A DNA stretch of 64,000 nt from Haematococcus lacustris (GCA_030144725.1 JASKMD010000006.1:2653433-2717432), one strand, 5' to 3'. Positions 27,301 through 36,211 are shown, counted from the stretch's first letter. A program made the numbers and translations. Notes: generated by a model not told the origin, from the sequence alone.

Positions 27301-27912
27301 AGCTCACCCTCTTGCCGTCATGAAATAATTGAGGGACAGGAACGAGAACGCCTGCCACACCCTGTATGCACGACACAACCACGTGACTGCTTGATGTAGG
27401 CCAGAGCAGCAGCTGACAAAACTGCTGGCTCATCCTTACTTGTTGCCAGGGTCTATACTCCATCCGTAAGCTGGGTTGACGATGAGCAGGAAAAGCTGAA
27501 GCCAGTCAAGGAACAGCCTGCACATTTGGCAGCACTGGCGGTTCAGAGCTGTAAGGCAAGTATGGCATAGTGAATAGGCATCTATGTACGGTGGTAGGCT
27601 AGGCTACGTATGACATTGTTCGACTTGCAATTCACCTGAAGAAGACCAGCACCCTTGACTGAGCTTTGTCCTGCAAGCAAGACAAGGGTCGATGGAAAAC
27701 GCGCGGGTTTTAATGTTCATTGCTCCGGCGATTGCAAACGCGCCAAGCTTGTCATCTCAGCAGTGTACAGTACCTTTGACACCTGCGCATCGCAAATGTG
27801 TTATTAGCTACACGGCGGAGCTCCAATACTACAACGCGTAGCCCTCTTCATGCAAAGAGTGTCGCACCGTGTACAGCACTCCGCACACCCCGCTGAAAAA
27901 TGAAGTCTGCAT
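1..27912 (-). CDS. Gene 1: giant multi-exon TmcB-like PAS-domain membrane protein, 3' end outside the window
   Basis: This is a very large intron-rich gene on the minus strand. The proposed ATG is at 27912-27910, reading [16 protein letters not shown], and about 60 exons are supported down to position 1. Almost every exon has AG before and GT after it, and reading phase carries across most junctions. The junction between the first exon and the exon at 27670 is not resolved. About 2,050 codons are visible. The order is multi-pass membrane module, helical linker, PAS domain, PAS-like repeats, disordered region, then further membrane segments. The layout and motifs match TmcB-like proteins of green algae, inferred to be membrane-bound sensors. 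Gene 2 is a tandem paralogue upstream. A transposon island starts only a few hundred bases 5' of the ATG. The true 3' end lies left of the window; by comparison with gene 2 about 300 codons are missing. Confidence 0.72.
3021..7939 (-). CDS. Gene 1 exon block 7: membrane helices and central C-terminal module
   Basis: The exons are 7939-7851, 7494-7426, 7310-7269, 6609-6536, 6096-5988, 5201-5110, 5035-4972, 4698-4670, 4254-4149, 3678-3592 and 3110-3021, all in phase. The block starts with a basic juxtamembrane motif ([15 protein letters not shown]), then two short hydrophobic exons ([13 protein letters not shown] and [14 protein letters not shown]) that form one membrane helix. It continues with [45 protein letters not shown] and [15 protein letters not shown]. 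It closes with a second hydrophobic stretch ([20 protein letters not shown]). The region between the two helices is probably exposed on the opposite membrane face. The weakest call is the 29-nt exon at 4698-4670, supported by phase and by alignment to gene 2. Confidence 0.72.
3730..3963. repeat. GGGA tetranucleotide array
   Basis: About 58 near-perfect copies, entirely inside the gene 1 intron between exons 4254-4149 and 3678-3592. Long open frames through it are artefacts of the repeat. Confidence 0.95.
5240..5750. repeat. GGGCAGCAG-rich minisatellite, 73-nt unit
   Basis: There are about six to seven higher-order units of about 73 nt built from GGGCAGCAG blocks, inside the gene 1 intron between exons 6096-5988 and 5201-5110. 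Confidence 0.9.
7500..7735. repeat. TCAGTTAGGTCAAT-type minisatellite
   Basis: Irregular copies of a unit of about 14-15 nt containing GGTCA, in the gene 1 intron between exons 7939-7851 and 7494-7426. Confidence 0.75.
8238..11427 (-). CDS. Gene 1 exon block 6: long disordered region
   Basis: The exons are 11427-10760, 9896-9793, 9340-9170, about 8976-8904 and 8381-8238. The first is the largest exon seen (668 nt). It begins [17 protein letters not shown] and continues as serine, proline and arginine-rich low-complexity protein. A closer GT donor at 10806 exists, but only the donor at 10760 keeps phase with the next exon. The exon near 8904 ends either at a GC donor at 8904 or a GT donor at 8892; both keep phase. 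The last exon is very acidic ([14 protein letters not shown]). I interpret the block as a flexible cytoplasmic linker, possibly phosphorylated. The intron between 10760 and 9896 holds an AT-rich inverted-repeat element. Confidence 0.6.
8601..8760. repeat. GCAGT pentanucleotide array, 32 copies
   Basis: A perfect pentamer array of 160 nt inside the gene 1 intron between exons 8976 and 8381. Pentamers leave all frames open, which explains apparent long reading frames. Confidence 0.95.
9541..9790. repeat. Tandem duplication in a gene 1 intron
   Basis: The block from CGAGGTGGACTACCGCA to CTGGTGTGACCTGCGCCACC occurs at 9541-9660 and again at 9700-9780. It lies between exons 9896-9793 and 9340-9170. 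Confidence 0.7.
10048..10755. mobile_element. AT-rich inverted-repeat (MITE-like) element inside a gene 1 intron
   Basis: Base composition drops sharply to AT-rich. The left part contains CGTCACCACATTGTATCACC and ATTTGTTTGAGCATG, whose reverse complement with few changes is at 10693-10740. A second nested pair flanks the core: ATCACCAACAGGGCGTATCA near 10376 and the reverse near 10575. The core 10395-10565 is almost pure A/T. The structure fits a miniature inverted-repeat element, possibly nested. It sits between exons 11427-10760 and 9896-9793, touching the donor of the first. Confidence 0.55.
11696..14133 (-). CDS. Gene 1 exon block 5: further PAS-like segments
   Basis: The exons are 14133-14029, 13703-13579, 13404-13293, 12897-12808, 12495-12423 and 12053-11696. 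Typical text is [20 protein letters not shown], then [44 protein letters not shown] and [10 protein letters not shown]. The repeated xDxxGxVxxL strand followed by FGxxxxxL helices suggests two more diverged PAS-like repeats. The 358-nt exon contains a glycine and lysine-rich insertion ([13 protein letters not shown]) and then a beta-rich end ([15 protein letters not shown]). Part of that exon is almost identical in DNA to the matching part of gene 2. Confidence 0.72.
13768..13862. repeat. CCAGAC-rich hexanucleotide repeat
   Basis: Imperfect GACCCTGACC units turning into perfect CCCAGA units, inside the gene 1 intron between exons 14133-14029 and 13703-13579. Confidence 0.8.
14394..17492 (-). 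CDS. Gene 1 exon block 4: second and third PAS-like segments
   Basis: The exons are 17492-17445, 17193-17110, 16926-16804, 16260-16171, 15746-15592, 15351-15300, 14900-14775 and 14453-14394, with phase kept throughout. The block opens with [20 protein letters not shown], which resembles the start of a PAS domain, and later has [20 protein letters not shown], another PAS-like beta-strand start. The exon at 15351-15300 uses a GC donor (CACCAG then gcaagc) instead of GT. The counterpart in gene 2 fuses the 15746 and 15351 exons into one. A decayed second copy of the 52-nt exon lies at about 15136-15169. Confidence 0.72.
14905..15010. repeat. GGCAGGTGGGCAGGC repeat
   Basis: Irregular GGCA and GGTG tetramers in the gene 1 intron upstream of exon 14900-14775. 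Confidence 0.7.
15136..15169 (-). repeat. Decayed duplicate of gene 1 exon 15351-15300
   Basis: The segment encoding AMDTLLASP is repeated here and is followed by a usable GT donor (gtcagt). A proper acceptor is missing, so it is probably a dead exon copy. Confidence 0.5.
17777..19997 (-). CDS. Gene 1 exon block 3: PAS domain
   Basis: The exons are 19997-19946, 19657-19598, 19102-18979, 18636-18563, 18309-18272 and 17840-17777, in continuous phase. Joined, they give a textbook PAS fold signature. [14 protein letters not shown] is followed by [20 protein letters not shown], then [20 protein letters not shown], then [20 protein letters not shown] and [12 protein letters not shown]. The GY-x-ELVGKN helix, the H-x3-Y helix, the TGKA turn and the final beta strands are in the usual order. 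FixL-type PAS domains with this pattern bind haem, flavin or other ligands. No ligand can be assigned from sequence alone. This is the most securely identified domain in the window. Confidence 0.85.
20545..23059 (-). CDS. Gene 1 exon block 2: helical linker before the PAS domain
   Basis: The exons are 23059-22999, 22827-22708, 22388-22357, 21836-21797, 21347-21237 and 20690-20545, all joining in phase. Recognisable segments are [61 protein letters not shown] and [19 protein letters not shown]. The spaced aromatic and leucine pattern, and the [13 protein letters not shown] segment, suggest paired alpha-helices like HAT or TPR repeats linking membrane and sensor parts. The intron between 22388 and 21836 contains a pentanucleotide array of more than 400 nt, so the two neighbouring exons are only 32 and 40 nt long. 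They are supported mainly by phase and by the YVEFQR motif. Confidence 0.7.
21858..22331. repeat. Composite array: CAGTATGC octamer, then TGTTG, CGGTG and TGGTG pentamers
   Basis: About seven octamers at 21858-21911 are followed by pentamers in three homogeneous blocks: TGTTG (21914-21960), CGGTG (21961-22020) and TGGTG (22021-22331). The array lies inside the gene 1 intron between two very short exons. Long frames here are artefacts of the pentamers. Confidence 0.95.
23332..27912 (-). CDS. Gene 1 exon block 1: N-terminal multi-pass membrane module
   Basis: The exons, high to low coordinate, are: first exon from 27912 (3' end unresolved), 27670-27636, 27517-27440, 27361-27308, 26972-26859, 26327-26284, 25974-25870, 25322-25228, 24940-24891, 24564-24445, 24179-24030, 23893-23780 and 23523-23332. 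The sequence is strongly hydrophobic, with repeated probable membrane helices. Recognisable stretches are [63 protein letters not shown] and [15 protein letters not shown]. The last exon is soluble and ends with a helix-rich segment ([10 protein letters not shown]). Phase is continuous from 27670 to 23332. This arrangement of many helices before any PAS domain is typical of the TmcB-like family. A GGGCT pentanucleotide array lies in the intron between the exons at 27308 and 26972. Confidence 0.75.
24275..24345. repeat. GCCT tetranucleotide repeat
   Basis: Short near-perfect array in the gene 1 intron between exons 24564-24445 and 24179-24030. Confidence 0.85.
27012..27211. repeat. GGGCT pentanucleotide array, about 40 copies
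   Basis: A near-perfect 200-nt array in the gene 1 intron between exons 27361-27308 and 26972-26859. Confidence 0.95.
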
Positions 27913-28448
27913 TTCCTCAAGCCCATCATCTTGCTGCTCCACATTGCTGCACATCAGTGTCCGCCCATCTGTCTATCGCCGCTTGCAACAGGTTTCACCA
28001 GGTTTAGCAAGAGGCCCACCTTTCCACGCCGCTCCCAAAGGACGATACTGATGCCGACTCCGACATAACGCCGTTGGCACAACTTCGGAGCCGTCGCGTT
28101 ATTTGTTCAAAGAGTAAGATATAACCATGCCGGAACTTTATGGATGCAGATACCAAAGCAATCTTAACCGACTAATTATCAAAGCAACTAGCTGTGTGGC
28201 ACTCCCTCGCCACAAGTGTTTTGAGGGTTTTCCAGTGGCGACGCTGGCACCTGGCACTTAAGAGTTTTAGGGACTGCCAAGATTACAGTCGAACAAAACT
28301 TCACAGTCAGCAACCAGCGTCACAGTCCAACAAAACTTATTCAACAAGGAACAACATGTTAGACTGTGGGTAATCACACTCAGCTACGATCCAATTGTAG
28401 CGTCCTCGGTCGTACCTTGTATTATCACAAACCCCACACTCAGCTGTG
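27913..28448. other. Upstream region of gene 1, next to the transposon
   Basis: There is no convincing gene here. On the minus strand it should contain the 5' UTR and promoter of gene 1. A TATA-like string (reverse of AAGATATAACC) lies near 28115, about 200 bases upstream of the ATG, and is only suggestive. From about 28330 the sequence is repetitive and related to 56262-56362. Confidence 0.35.
28330..28440 (-). repeat. Dispersed repeat shared with 56262-56362
   Basis: ACAAAACTTATTCAACAAGG and the following AACAACATGTTAGACTG are the reverse complement of sequence at 56315-56360. The matching stretch is about 100 nt. It suggests the flank of the large transposon is itself mobile-element debris. 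Confidence 0.5.
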
Positions 28449-30445
28449 ACACTCAGGCGCTCCCAACATGGGGTTGGTAATGTTCATGCAGATACTCTCT
28501 CAATTCTGCACCGTTTTCAATACCGTTTATCGCATTGAACTCTGCGAAGCAATGCGCGTCATTTGACCATCAGCGCAAGCCATCGGAGTCTTTGCTCGCG
28601 TACTGCCACATGTGCCCGCGAACAAATCACAGCGGCGAGACGGGTATCCTTGGGACGGTGAGCCACATCCCTGTGGCGCCATCCACCTGGCGCAATGAGC
28701 GGGTTGTGCACAAATGAAATGTCCGGCCAACACCCAGCGCGATGCCTGCCGGGCGTGCAGGGCACCTAGACGGGGTGAATGAAACATAATAGATGTGCTC
28801 ACTTCCGCCAGATACATCATTTGGGTCGGCGCACACTAAGGTATCACCGGGCTACACCCCCCCTCCTCCACTGTGTTGCACCCGCTGCACCCAAACGAAA
28901 ATGGCCACAAAATGTTTGTTCTAGACCCGTTGGCGAGTTTCTTGAAACAAATAGCACATTAGTCAGCCCAGGCCTCTGTCAGTTTGACATCTTCAAAGTG
29001 ACATCATGTTCTCCAAGCAGAATCAGGGCCACGGGGCTGTGGGGTGGCAGTTGAGCTATGAAATTTTGCACGCAGGTGGATGGCATGTAGGGGAGTGTAA
29101 CTCTCAGAGGAGCCGAGTCCAAACTCGGTCATGGTGTGGAGTTGTGCGACTGACTGCATGGCTCTGGCCCTGAGATCGGCTAAGGTAGTTGGGGGTCACA
29201 GACCAAAGTGAGCTTTTGCCTTATCTGAGTATGAGCGTTTGTAACACTGTTGTAGATGAGCTTAACCTATTAAGTAGCATGTTGTAAGTCCAAATGGTCG
29301 AGCTGTGGCATTGCCCTCAAGGTATGGGGAGAAGGTAGGCTCAGTGCCACATTCCCGCAACCGTTTTCCGATCCGACTGCTTCTGCCGATGCGCATGCTC
29401 GTGTAGAGCAGCCTAAGCGGCGCGGGTGGTCGCAGCGATGACTGCATGCCCCGAACCGGCTCAAACTTAAATCACTAACTTTGATGCTTTGCTGTGCACG
29501 GCCTACTGACTGCATGATTATTCTGGATGGGTGAAAGGTAGCTGGCTGGGTTGGCTACATACTGAGCCAGCTAGCATTAAATTTGGCGCAGTGAGTGCAG
29601 AGTTACAGCCGTCCTACTACCATGGGTCGTTTTCCTGTCATTTTTAAACAGTTGGGAGCGCCTGAGTGACACACCTGAGAAAATATACAAATGGGCCAGC
29701 ATGGACAAACCAGGCATCCTCGTGCCGCGATTTTTGCACCCGCTCGTTGTAGAGGTCCAGTCAGGGCTGTCCCCCGGTTATTCCTTGCGCCCGCCAAAGT
29801 CGACACCGTAATGCCAGGCTTGTTTTGGTCATAGCTGCAAGGCCGAAATTGCTGTGTATAGCCCCGTACCGCTCGCCGCCCGAGTCGCAAACTTTTCCCG
29901 AACACATGTCGTCGGCCGTCCTGCTGGGTTAGCTGCGAGTAAGAACAACTCGCACTTGCTCCGTTGCATAGCTGCAACAATGAGCGCGTGTGGCTCACTG
30001 ACCGTGGACCCGACTGCGACCATGCAGGGGTGCTGCAAACCCGGCCACGGGTCCAGCCAGGGCGACATTTGGGCTGAAACTGCATCTTCAAGCTCGTTTG
30101 GGCACAAGGTACGCAATAGAATTGGCTGGACCACAATGCATGCAGCGAGTGCACAGTGGCAGGGGATCACATCACATCACACACTGTGTGGTGCTAAGGG
30201 GCACGGACGTAAAACCAAGCTATGAGACTGATAAGGGGTGTCGACAATGGTCACAGTAGTGTTGTGCCTTGGTTTCAGCTAAAGGTAAAAATGCAGGCAA
30301 TTCCGGCATAGTTTCAACCAAAGGCCGTGAAGGATGTCATAGCCCAACAAGTCCCCACATGCAACACGTCCTATGTACACTTTGCAGGTGCATGCCAACG
30401 TTTCCACATCCCTACAAAGGGCAGGATGTGCAGGTGGAGGGCGCT
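28449..30445 (+). repeat. Left inverted arm
   Basis: The arm matches the reverse complement of 32262-34835. Within it, 28449-29673 is itself bounded by inverted copies of CACTCAGGCGCTCCCAAC, so a 1.2-kb shorter element may have been part of its making. It also holds the start of the central gene. Confidence 0.65.
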
Positions 30446-32266
30446 TTGGTCAAGTTGGACCGCTGCGTGATTTGCAAGGTGTCGACTGCCCCATGCGTGC
30501 AAGGCAAATGGAAAGCATGGACTACTTTGTGCATGGCACCCAACGAGGATGGGAGAGACACAGTCTGGGAAGTACTACGTGATGTTTCTAACTTCAGCGG
30601 CCAGGCCCATCTTGGCTATGAGCGCGGTGATCCTCTAGGGCCAGCCACCCTTGTTGACAAAACACTCCGAGCTGGGTGTGATGCAATGCACCTTCCCCTT
30701 GTAGCCCACTGCAAATGTGTGCAACGGGTGAAGATGGAGGCAAGCATACGTAACAGCAGGAACAACACGGGTCCTGGGGGGGGAGGGGCTGGAGGGCAAG
30801 GTGTGGGGCTGGGGCAGTGGGCACCACCCTCGCCACGCTCCCCGCCACCTGCCCCGGTGTTGGGCAGCAGCAGCAGCAGCAGCAGCATGGGTCCCGGAGG
30901 GGGGGGGGGCTGGAGGGCAAGGTGTGGGGCTGGGGCAGTGGGCACCACCCTCGCCACGCTCCCCGCCACCTGCCCCGGTGTTGGCCAGCAGCAGCAGCAG
31001 CATGGGTCCCGGAGGGGGGGGGGCTGGAGGGCAAGGTGTGGCGCCAATCCATCCCCAAGGAGGCAGTTATAGCGTTGGTGTCCTGGGGCCCAGTGGGAGG
31101 AAGAGTTGGGCATCCTTGTTTGCCCCCGCAGCCCCCGCAACCCCTGCCCCACAGCCTTCCTTGTCGCCTGGTTCTGCCCCTTCCCAGCAATGCGTGTTGG
31201 CTCAGTTACTATCTTTTGGGCTTGTACCTTATAACAACGCCGGGCAAGGCCGCTGTGGACTCGAGTCTTTGTGGCATGGGTTGGAGTTATCAGACACAGC
31301 AATACAGGTGTGGTGCCATGCATATGCATGTTGTGTGTGCAATGCTCACGTAACCATGCATGATCATGATCATGTACGGCTAATGCAACCGGTGCCGGTT
31401 TGCATTTGCAGGGAGCGAGTTTTATTCGTGATCTTATGGTTCATGGTGTCTTTACACTGGTGGACCTGGCTGAGCAACGGCATAACCAGCGGGCATTAAG
31501 GGTGTTGCAAAGCATCGAGCAGAATCTACTACCCATTGAGTCGCCCATGTTCTCATGCCACTGGCCTGACCCCGTGAGCCTTGCGCAGTGGGGTCAGCAC
31601 TTCGCCAATCCAGCGGCCTGGCTAGATCAAATCGGGGTCATTTGGATTGTCATGCTATTGGGGATCACCATTGTGGTCGTGGACCTCAACAAAGGGTTCA
31701 TGCAACACTACACGCCCAACAGCGTACTAGAACTACTCATGGGTGAGGATGCCGCAGCCGCAGCAGCAGAGTTGCTGCCCCTCATCACACCCCGTCTCTC
31801 CTCCTCTCTGCGTGTGCGTGAAGTCGCAATGGTGGTAGAAGCTGACCGACACTTCAGAGTGCTCCGCACACCAGATAACAGAGCTCTCCCCTCTTTGCAA
31901 TATCTCATTTCAAGTTGGCAGCCATCACCTGTCCGCCCAGCCCCATCAGCACCGGGCGGGGGTGGTGCCACACCTTTCTGCCCAGCCCCATCAGCACCGG
32001 CCGGGGGTGGTGCCACACCTTTCTGCACAGCCCCATCAGCACCTGGCGGGGGTGGTGCCACACCTTTCTGCCCAGCCCCATCAGCACCGGGCGGGGGTGG
32101 TGCCACACCTGTCCGCCCAGCCCCATCAGCACCGGGCGGGGGTGGTGCCACACCTTTCTGCCCAGCCCCATCCGCACCGGGCGGGGGTGGTGCCACACCT
32201 GTCCGCCCAGCCCCGTCAGCACCATTAGCACATGGAAGGTACGTGAAGATGCAACTGCACCTCTAG
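30269..32266 (+). pseudogene. Transposon-borne OTU-like cysteine protease gene, one-base frameshift
   Basis: Two exons are proposed, 30269-31307 and 31412-32266, joining in phase at CAG/GTGTGG and TTGCAG/GGAGCG. The N-terminal part is cysteine and lysine-containing, followed by three units of about 117 nt rich in Gly, Pro and Ser. YNNAGQGRCGLESLWHGL follows, resembling the GDGNC-type catalytic Cys motif of OTU proteases with D replaced by Q. After it come WLDQIGVIWIVMLLGITIVV, like the central OTU helix and strand, and MQHYTPN, like the catalytic HY motif. The C-terminus is seven copies of a 15-residue PAPSAPGGGGATPFC unit. An 11-G run at 30899-30909 shifts the frame; 10 G, as in the next unit, would leave it open. 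Confidence 0.5.
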
Positions 32267-34835
32267 CTCCCTCCAGCTGCACATCTTACCCGTTGTTGGG
32301 ATGTGCGAACGTTGGTATGTGCCTGCACAGTGTACATAGGAAGTTTTGCACGTTTGAGTTGTAGGGCAATGGCATAACTCACAGCATTGTATTCTTTGGT
32401 TATAACTATGCTGTAATTGCCTGCATTTTTACCTTTAGCTGAAACCAAGGCAGGGCATTGCTAAGACCGTTATTAACACCCCCTACCAGTTTCGTTGATG
32501 AATATCACGTCCGTGCTCCTTGACACCACACAGTGTGTGATGAGTGACATTCCTTGCCATTCTGCACCCACTGTGTGCACTGCGCTGCAAGCAAGTTCCG
32601 TGCATACCTTATGCTATAACAAGCCTGCAGGTGTAATTTCAGCTCAGGAGTCGCCCTGGCAGGACCTGTGGCCGGGTTTGCAGCAACCCTGCATGGATGC
32701 AGTCGGGTTAACGCTTAGTGAGCCTCACGCGCTCAATCTTGCAGCTACGCAATGAAATAGACGCCAATGTTCTTACCCGCATCGTCGGCCGGTCCACTCG
32801 CAAGGGGCAAACAAGTCAGCACTTGAGCGGTTTCAAGCTTTGCGATGTGCCCTGGGTCTATCATACCGCACTCTGTCGACTGGACACTTCATAAGGCTTC
32901 ACTTGGTGCAGATGCTTGGCGGGCTGCGAGGTTGGACATCCGGCAGGGGGATAACGGCAACTCGCTGAGCCGAGCGGTGCACGTCTTACATGTCGGGATG
33001 GCCTGTACGTGATATGCGAAAAATATTTAAATTTTCTCAGGACGTGTCACAGCTGACCCACACCGGTGGCACATTCACTCCAAACCACTGGAGACCACTG
33101 GGCACCCCATCAAAACTAACATGACCCCATCAAACACCCCTATCTAACTCCTAACCTCTAACTAACAGCCTGCCCAAACCACTAGGCTCTATGGGTTATT
33201 GCGGGCCTGACCATCAATACCCCAGTGCACCTCTGTGCACCTCTGACTGACCTTGGGCAGCCGGCCACTGACCAGCTTGTAGCCCTTGCCAGGGGCAGGC
33301 AGAGCCCGTTGGCAGAGCTCAAGGGTGCGCGCCCTTCCCAGTGCGCAGAAAACTAAGGCATGAGTGGGTGTCCCGGTCCAGCCACCTGCTCCATGGGGGG
33401 GCCCGGGGTGGCGGCACTTGGCCAGGTGCAGCAGGTGGCTAGTCCTGGGCAGGGGAGGCCCACTGCCACTGACACGTGCAGGCACGGGCAAGCACAGCAC
33501 ACGCACAAATGTATGAGGTCCCATTGTATCACAGTTTGTAGTCAGTATCACACTTAGTCTTACACTTTGGTTATATTTATCCTTAAGGCTTGAACTCAGG
33601 CGCCCCCAACATTCAAAAAATGGCAGTAAACCGACCCCTGGTAGTAGGACGGCTGTAACTCTGCACTCGCTGCGCCAAATTTAATGCTAGCTGGCTCAGT
33701 CTGTAGCCAACCCAGCCAGCTACCTTTCACCCATTCAGAATAAACATACACCGAGTAGGCCGTGCACAACAAAGCATCAAAGTTAGTGATTCAAATTTGG
33801 GCCGTTGCGGGGCATGCCGTCATCGCTGCGACCGCCTTCGTCGCTTAGGCTGCTCTACATGCGCATGCGCGTCGGCAGCAGCAGTCGGATCGGAAAGCGG
33901 TTGCGGCGATGTGGCAATGAGCCCACCTCCCCCCCTTACCTAGAGGGCAATGCCACAGCTCGACCATTGGGACTTACAGCATGCTACTTACTAGGTTAAG
34001 CTTCTTTTAGACATTGTTACACACGCTCATACTCAGATATGTCAAAAGCACACTTTGGTCTGTGACCGTCAACTCCCTTAGTCGATTTCGGGGTCAGGGC
34101 CATGCAGTCAGTCACACAGCTCCACACCATGACCGAGTTTGGACTCGGCTCCTCTGAGACTTACACTCCCCTACATCCCATCCACCTGCGTGCAACGTTT
34201 CATAGCTCAACTGCCACCCCACAGCCCCGTGGCCCTGATTCTGCTTGGAGAACATGATGTAACTTTGAAGATGTCAAACTGAACGAGGCCTGGGCTGTTT
34301 GTTGTGCGGGTTGTTTCAATCGATGCGCCAATGGGTATAGAACAAACATTCCATGGCCATTTTCCTATGGGTGCAGCGGGTGCAACACAGTGGAGGACAC
34401 AGTGGAGGAGGGGGGTTGTAAGCCGGTGATACCTTAGTGTGCGCCGACCCAAATGGTGTGTTCGGCGAAAGCGAATACGCCCAGATGTTTCAATCACCCC
34501 GTCAAGGTGCCCTGCACGCCCGGCAGACATTGCGTTGGGTGTTGGCCGGACATTCCATTTGTGCACAATCAGCTCACTACGCTAGGTAGATGGGGTCACA
34601 GCTATGTGGCTCACCGTGCCAAGGAGACCCGTCTCGCCGATGTGATTTGTTCGCGGGCACATGTGGCAGTACGCGAGCAAAGACTCCAATGTCGTGCGCT
34701 GATGGTCAGATGACGCGCATTGATTTGCAGCTACCAATGTGCCAAACGCTATCGAAAACGATGCAGTATTTAGAGAGTACTTGCATGCATATTACCAACC
34801 CCATGTTGGGGGCGCCTGACTTGAACATTGATTAG
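32262..34835 (-). repeat. Right inverted arm
   Basis: This is the reverse-oriented partner of the left arm. Matching landmarks are ACGGCTGTAACTCTGCACTC, the CACGGGGCTGTGGGGTGGCA segment near 34215 and the GCAATTGCCTGCATTTTTAC-like stretch near 32410. It ends at the outer CAGGCGCCCCCAAC repeat near 34820. Confidence 0.65.
33060..33583. repeat. Extra segment inside the right arm
   Basis: The arm similarity stops near 33060 (CTCAGGACGTGTCAC) and resumes at 33583 (CTCAGGCGCCCCCAAC). The extra sequence is richer in C and has a minus-strand frame containing LCQRALPAPGKGYKLVSGRL, which I do not recognise. It may be a nested insertion, or the left arm may have lost it. Confidence 0.45.
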
Positions 34836-35010
34836 GCCAACCTAACAGCCCATTGAGCCACCTGGCATCGGTTTAGGAGGCAAGCTGATGGACCTGGAGC
34901 TGGGCAAACCGGCTTCCAGATTGCAGAGTTGTTTCAACAAGGTGGGAGCTAAGTGCAAGCCTTATCATTGAAGTATTTAAGACGTCTCACAGTATAACTT
35001 ATAACTTGAA

Positions 35011-35110
35011 GTAGGTGTCACCTTGCGAGTACAGCGCGAGTTTCCGACTCTCCCAGCTCGTTTTCATGCACACCTTGTTTCGACTAGTGCATGCAGCTGC
35101 GACATGGCAT
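35011..35110 (+). repeat. Direct repeat, left copy
   Basis: The stretch from GTAGGTGTCACC to TGCATGCAGCTGCG closely matches 38035-38140 in the same orientation. The pair encloses about 2.9 kb. The repeats could be ends of one element or two insertions of the same fragment. Confidence 0.5.
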
Positions 35111-35225
35111 TCAGGAGTCCCCAACATGGGGTTGGTAATCTTCATGCAAGCACTCGCTACATACTGCACCGTTTTCAATAGCGTTTGTCGCATTTGCAGC
35201 TGCAAATAATTGCGCGTCTCCTGGC
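35103..35225 (+). repeat. Third, partial copy of the transposon outer end
   Basis: The segment ATTCAGGAGTCCCCAACATG, then GGGTTGGTAATCTTCATGCA and the CTGCACCGTTTTCAAT block, matches the left arm start at 28449-28560 in the same orientation. Similarity fades after about 120 nt. Confidence 0.5.
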
Positions 35226-35724
35226 AAGCGGCGCGTTACCTCTTGCGAGTGAGGCCATGCCGGCGCAAGCGATCGCGGACACACCTCAGCTGCTCACCAT
35301 CAATTGCATTAGTGGTATGTAGCGGCATCAGGGATAGAGCTGCGCCTGCTATCGAGCAGGAAGTACAATCAATGTTCAGCCCGCCAGGCTTGCTCCACGA
35401 GTCTTTCACTGGTGCAGGCGGCGTCGGAAGACCGTCGTGGGGCAAGTTACTGGGCGACATTGCAATATACGCTGAGAATGTGCGTTTCTCTCTAGCCAGT
35501 CATGCAGAAAAAGGGACTGGCATGTTGTGGCAGAAACTGGCATGTTGTGAGCTGACCACACATAATATCTAGAATGTGGCTCTGTAACTTTGTTCCTTAC
35601 TCAACGACACAGTTGTTGGAGAAGAAAGCACGGCATTCCATTGAGTAGGCATGTGGGAACATAAGTCGGCGTGACCTAACTTTGCCTTGCAGTGCTGACT
35701 AGCCCAACCGGACATGGCTGCGAC

Positions 35725-36211
35725 ATGGCTGACCTGCCCCCCCCTCCTGTTGCACCCCCCTGGCAGCAGCAGGCAGCTGGTGCTGGTGCCGCCCCTGACC
35801 TGCCCCCCCCTCCTGCTGCACCCCCCTGGCAGCAGCTGGCAGCTGGTGCGGGTGGCTCCCCTGACCTGCTCCCCCCTCCTGCTGCACCCCCATGGCAGCA
35901 GCTGGCAGCAGGTGCTAGTGCAGCCCTAGGGTTGCTCACCCCTCCACTTGTTGCTGCACCTGAGGAGCAGCAGGGGACAACAACGGAGATGAACACGAGC
36001 TGGACACGCAAGCGCAAGGCGGGCGAGTGGAATCGGACCCAACCTGCCCAGCAAGGTAACATAGCAATGGCCTACACACCTTGTACTGCTCAGTTGCAGC
36101 TGTTTGTCATGCCGTGATGCCCGTTTCTACTGCGGCGACTGTCCCTGAGTGTTTGCAGGGGCTACTGAGCCACGTCGGTCGCGGCGGTCGATCGCGGCGA
36201 GGCCCGCATGA
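35725..36211 (+). CDS. Proline-rich two-exon gene of unknown function in the transposon island
   Basis: The exon open from 35692 (ATG at 35725) ends at a GT donor after 36055, and the second exon 36159-36211 joins in phase and ends in TGA. The protein has three imperfect repeats of about 21 residues (DLPPPPAAPPWQQLAAGAG). Its basic end (RKRKAGEWNR, then RRSRRSIAARPA) could be a nuclear signal. An upstream exon is possible because an acceptor AG precedes 35693. I do not recognise a domain. Position suggests it belongs to a transposon. Confidence 0.4.

Larger units (their letters stand above)
28449..34835. mobile_element. 6.4-kb long-inverted-repeat DNA transposon
   Basis: Two long arms in opposite orientation, 28449-30445 and 32262-34835, surround a unique centre of about 1.8 kb with the OTU-like gene. 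The outer ends read CACTCAGGCGCTCCCAAC on the left and, reversed, CAAGTCAGGCGCCCCCAAC on the right. The arms match along their length with moderate divergence, and the right arm carries an extra 0.5-kb segment at 33060-33583. The first codons of the central gene lie inside the left arm, and a diverged copy of them (MVSAKGKNAG) is in the right arm. No target-site duplication was clear. No transposase was recognised, so this is probably non-autonomous or of an unfamiliar type. Confidence 0.65.

Noticed and set aside
29603..30225. Open frames on both strands in the left transposon arm
   Set aside because: No domain, and the matching right arm does not preserve the frames.
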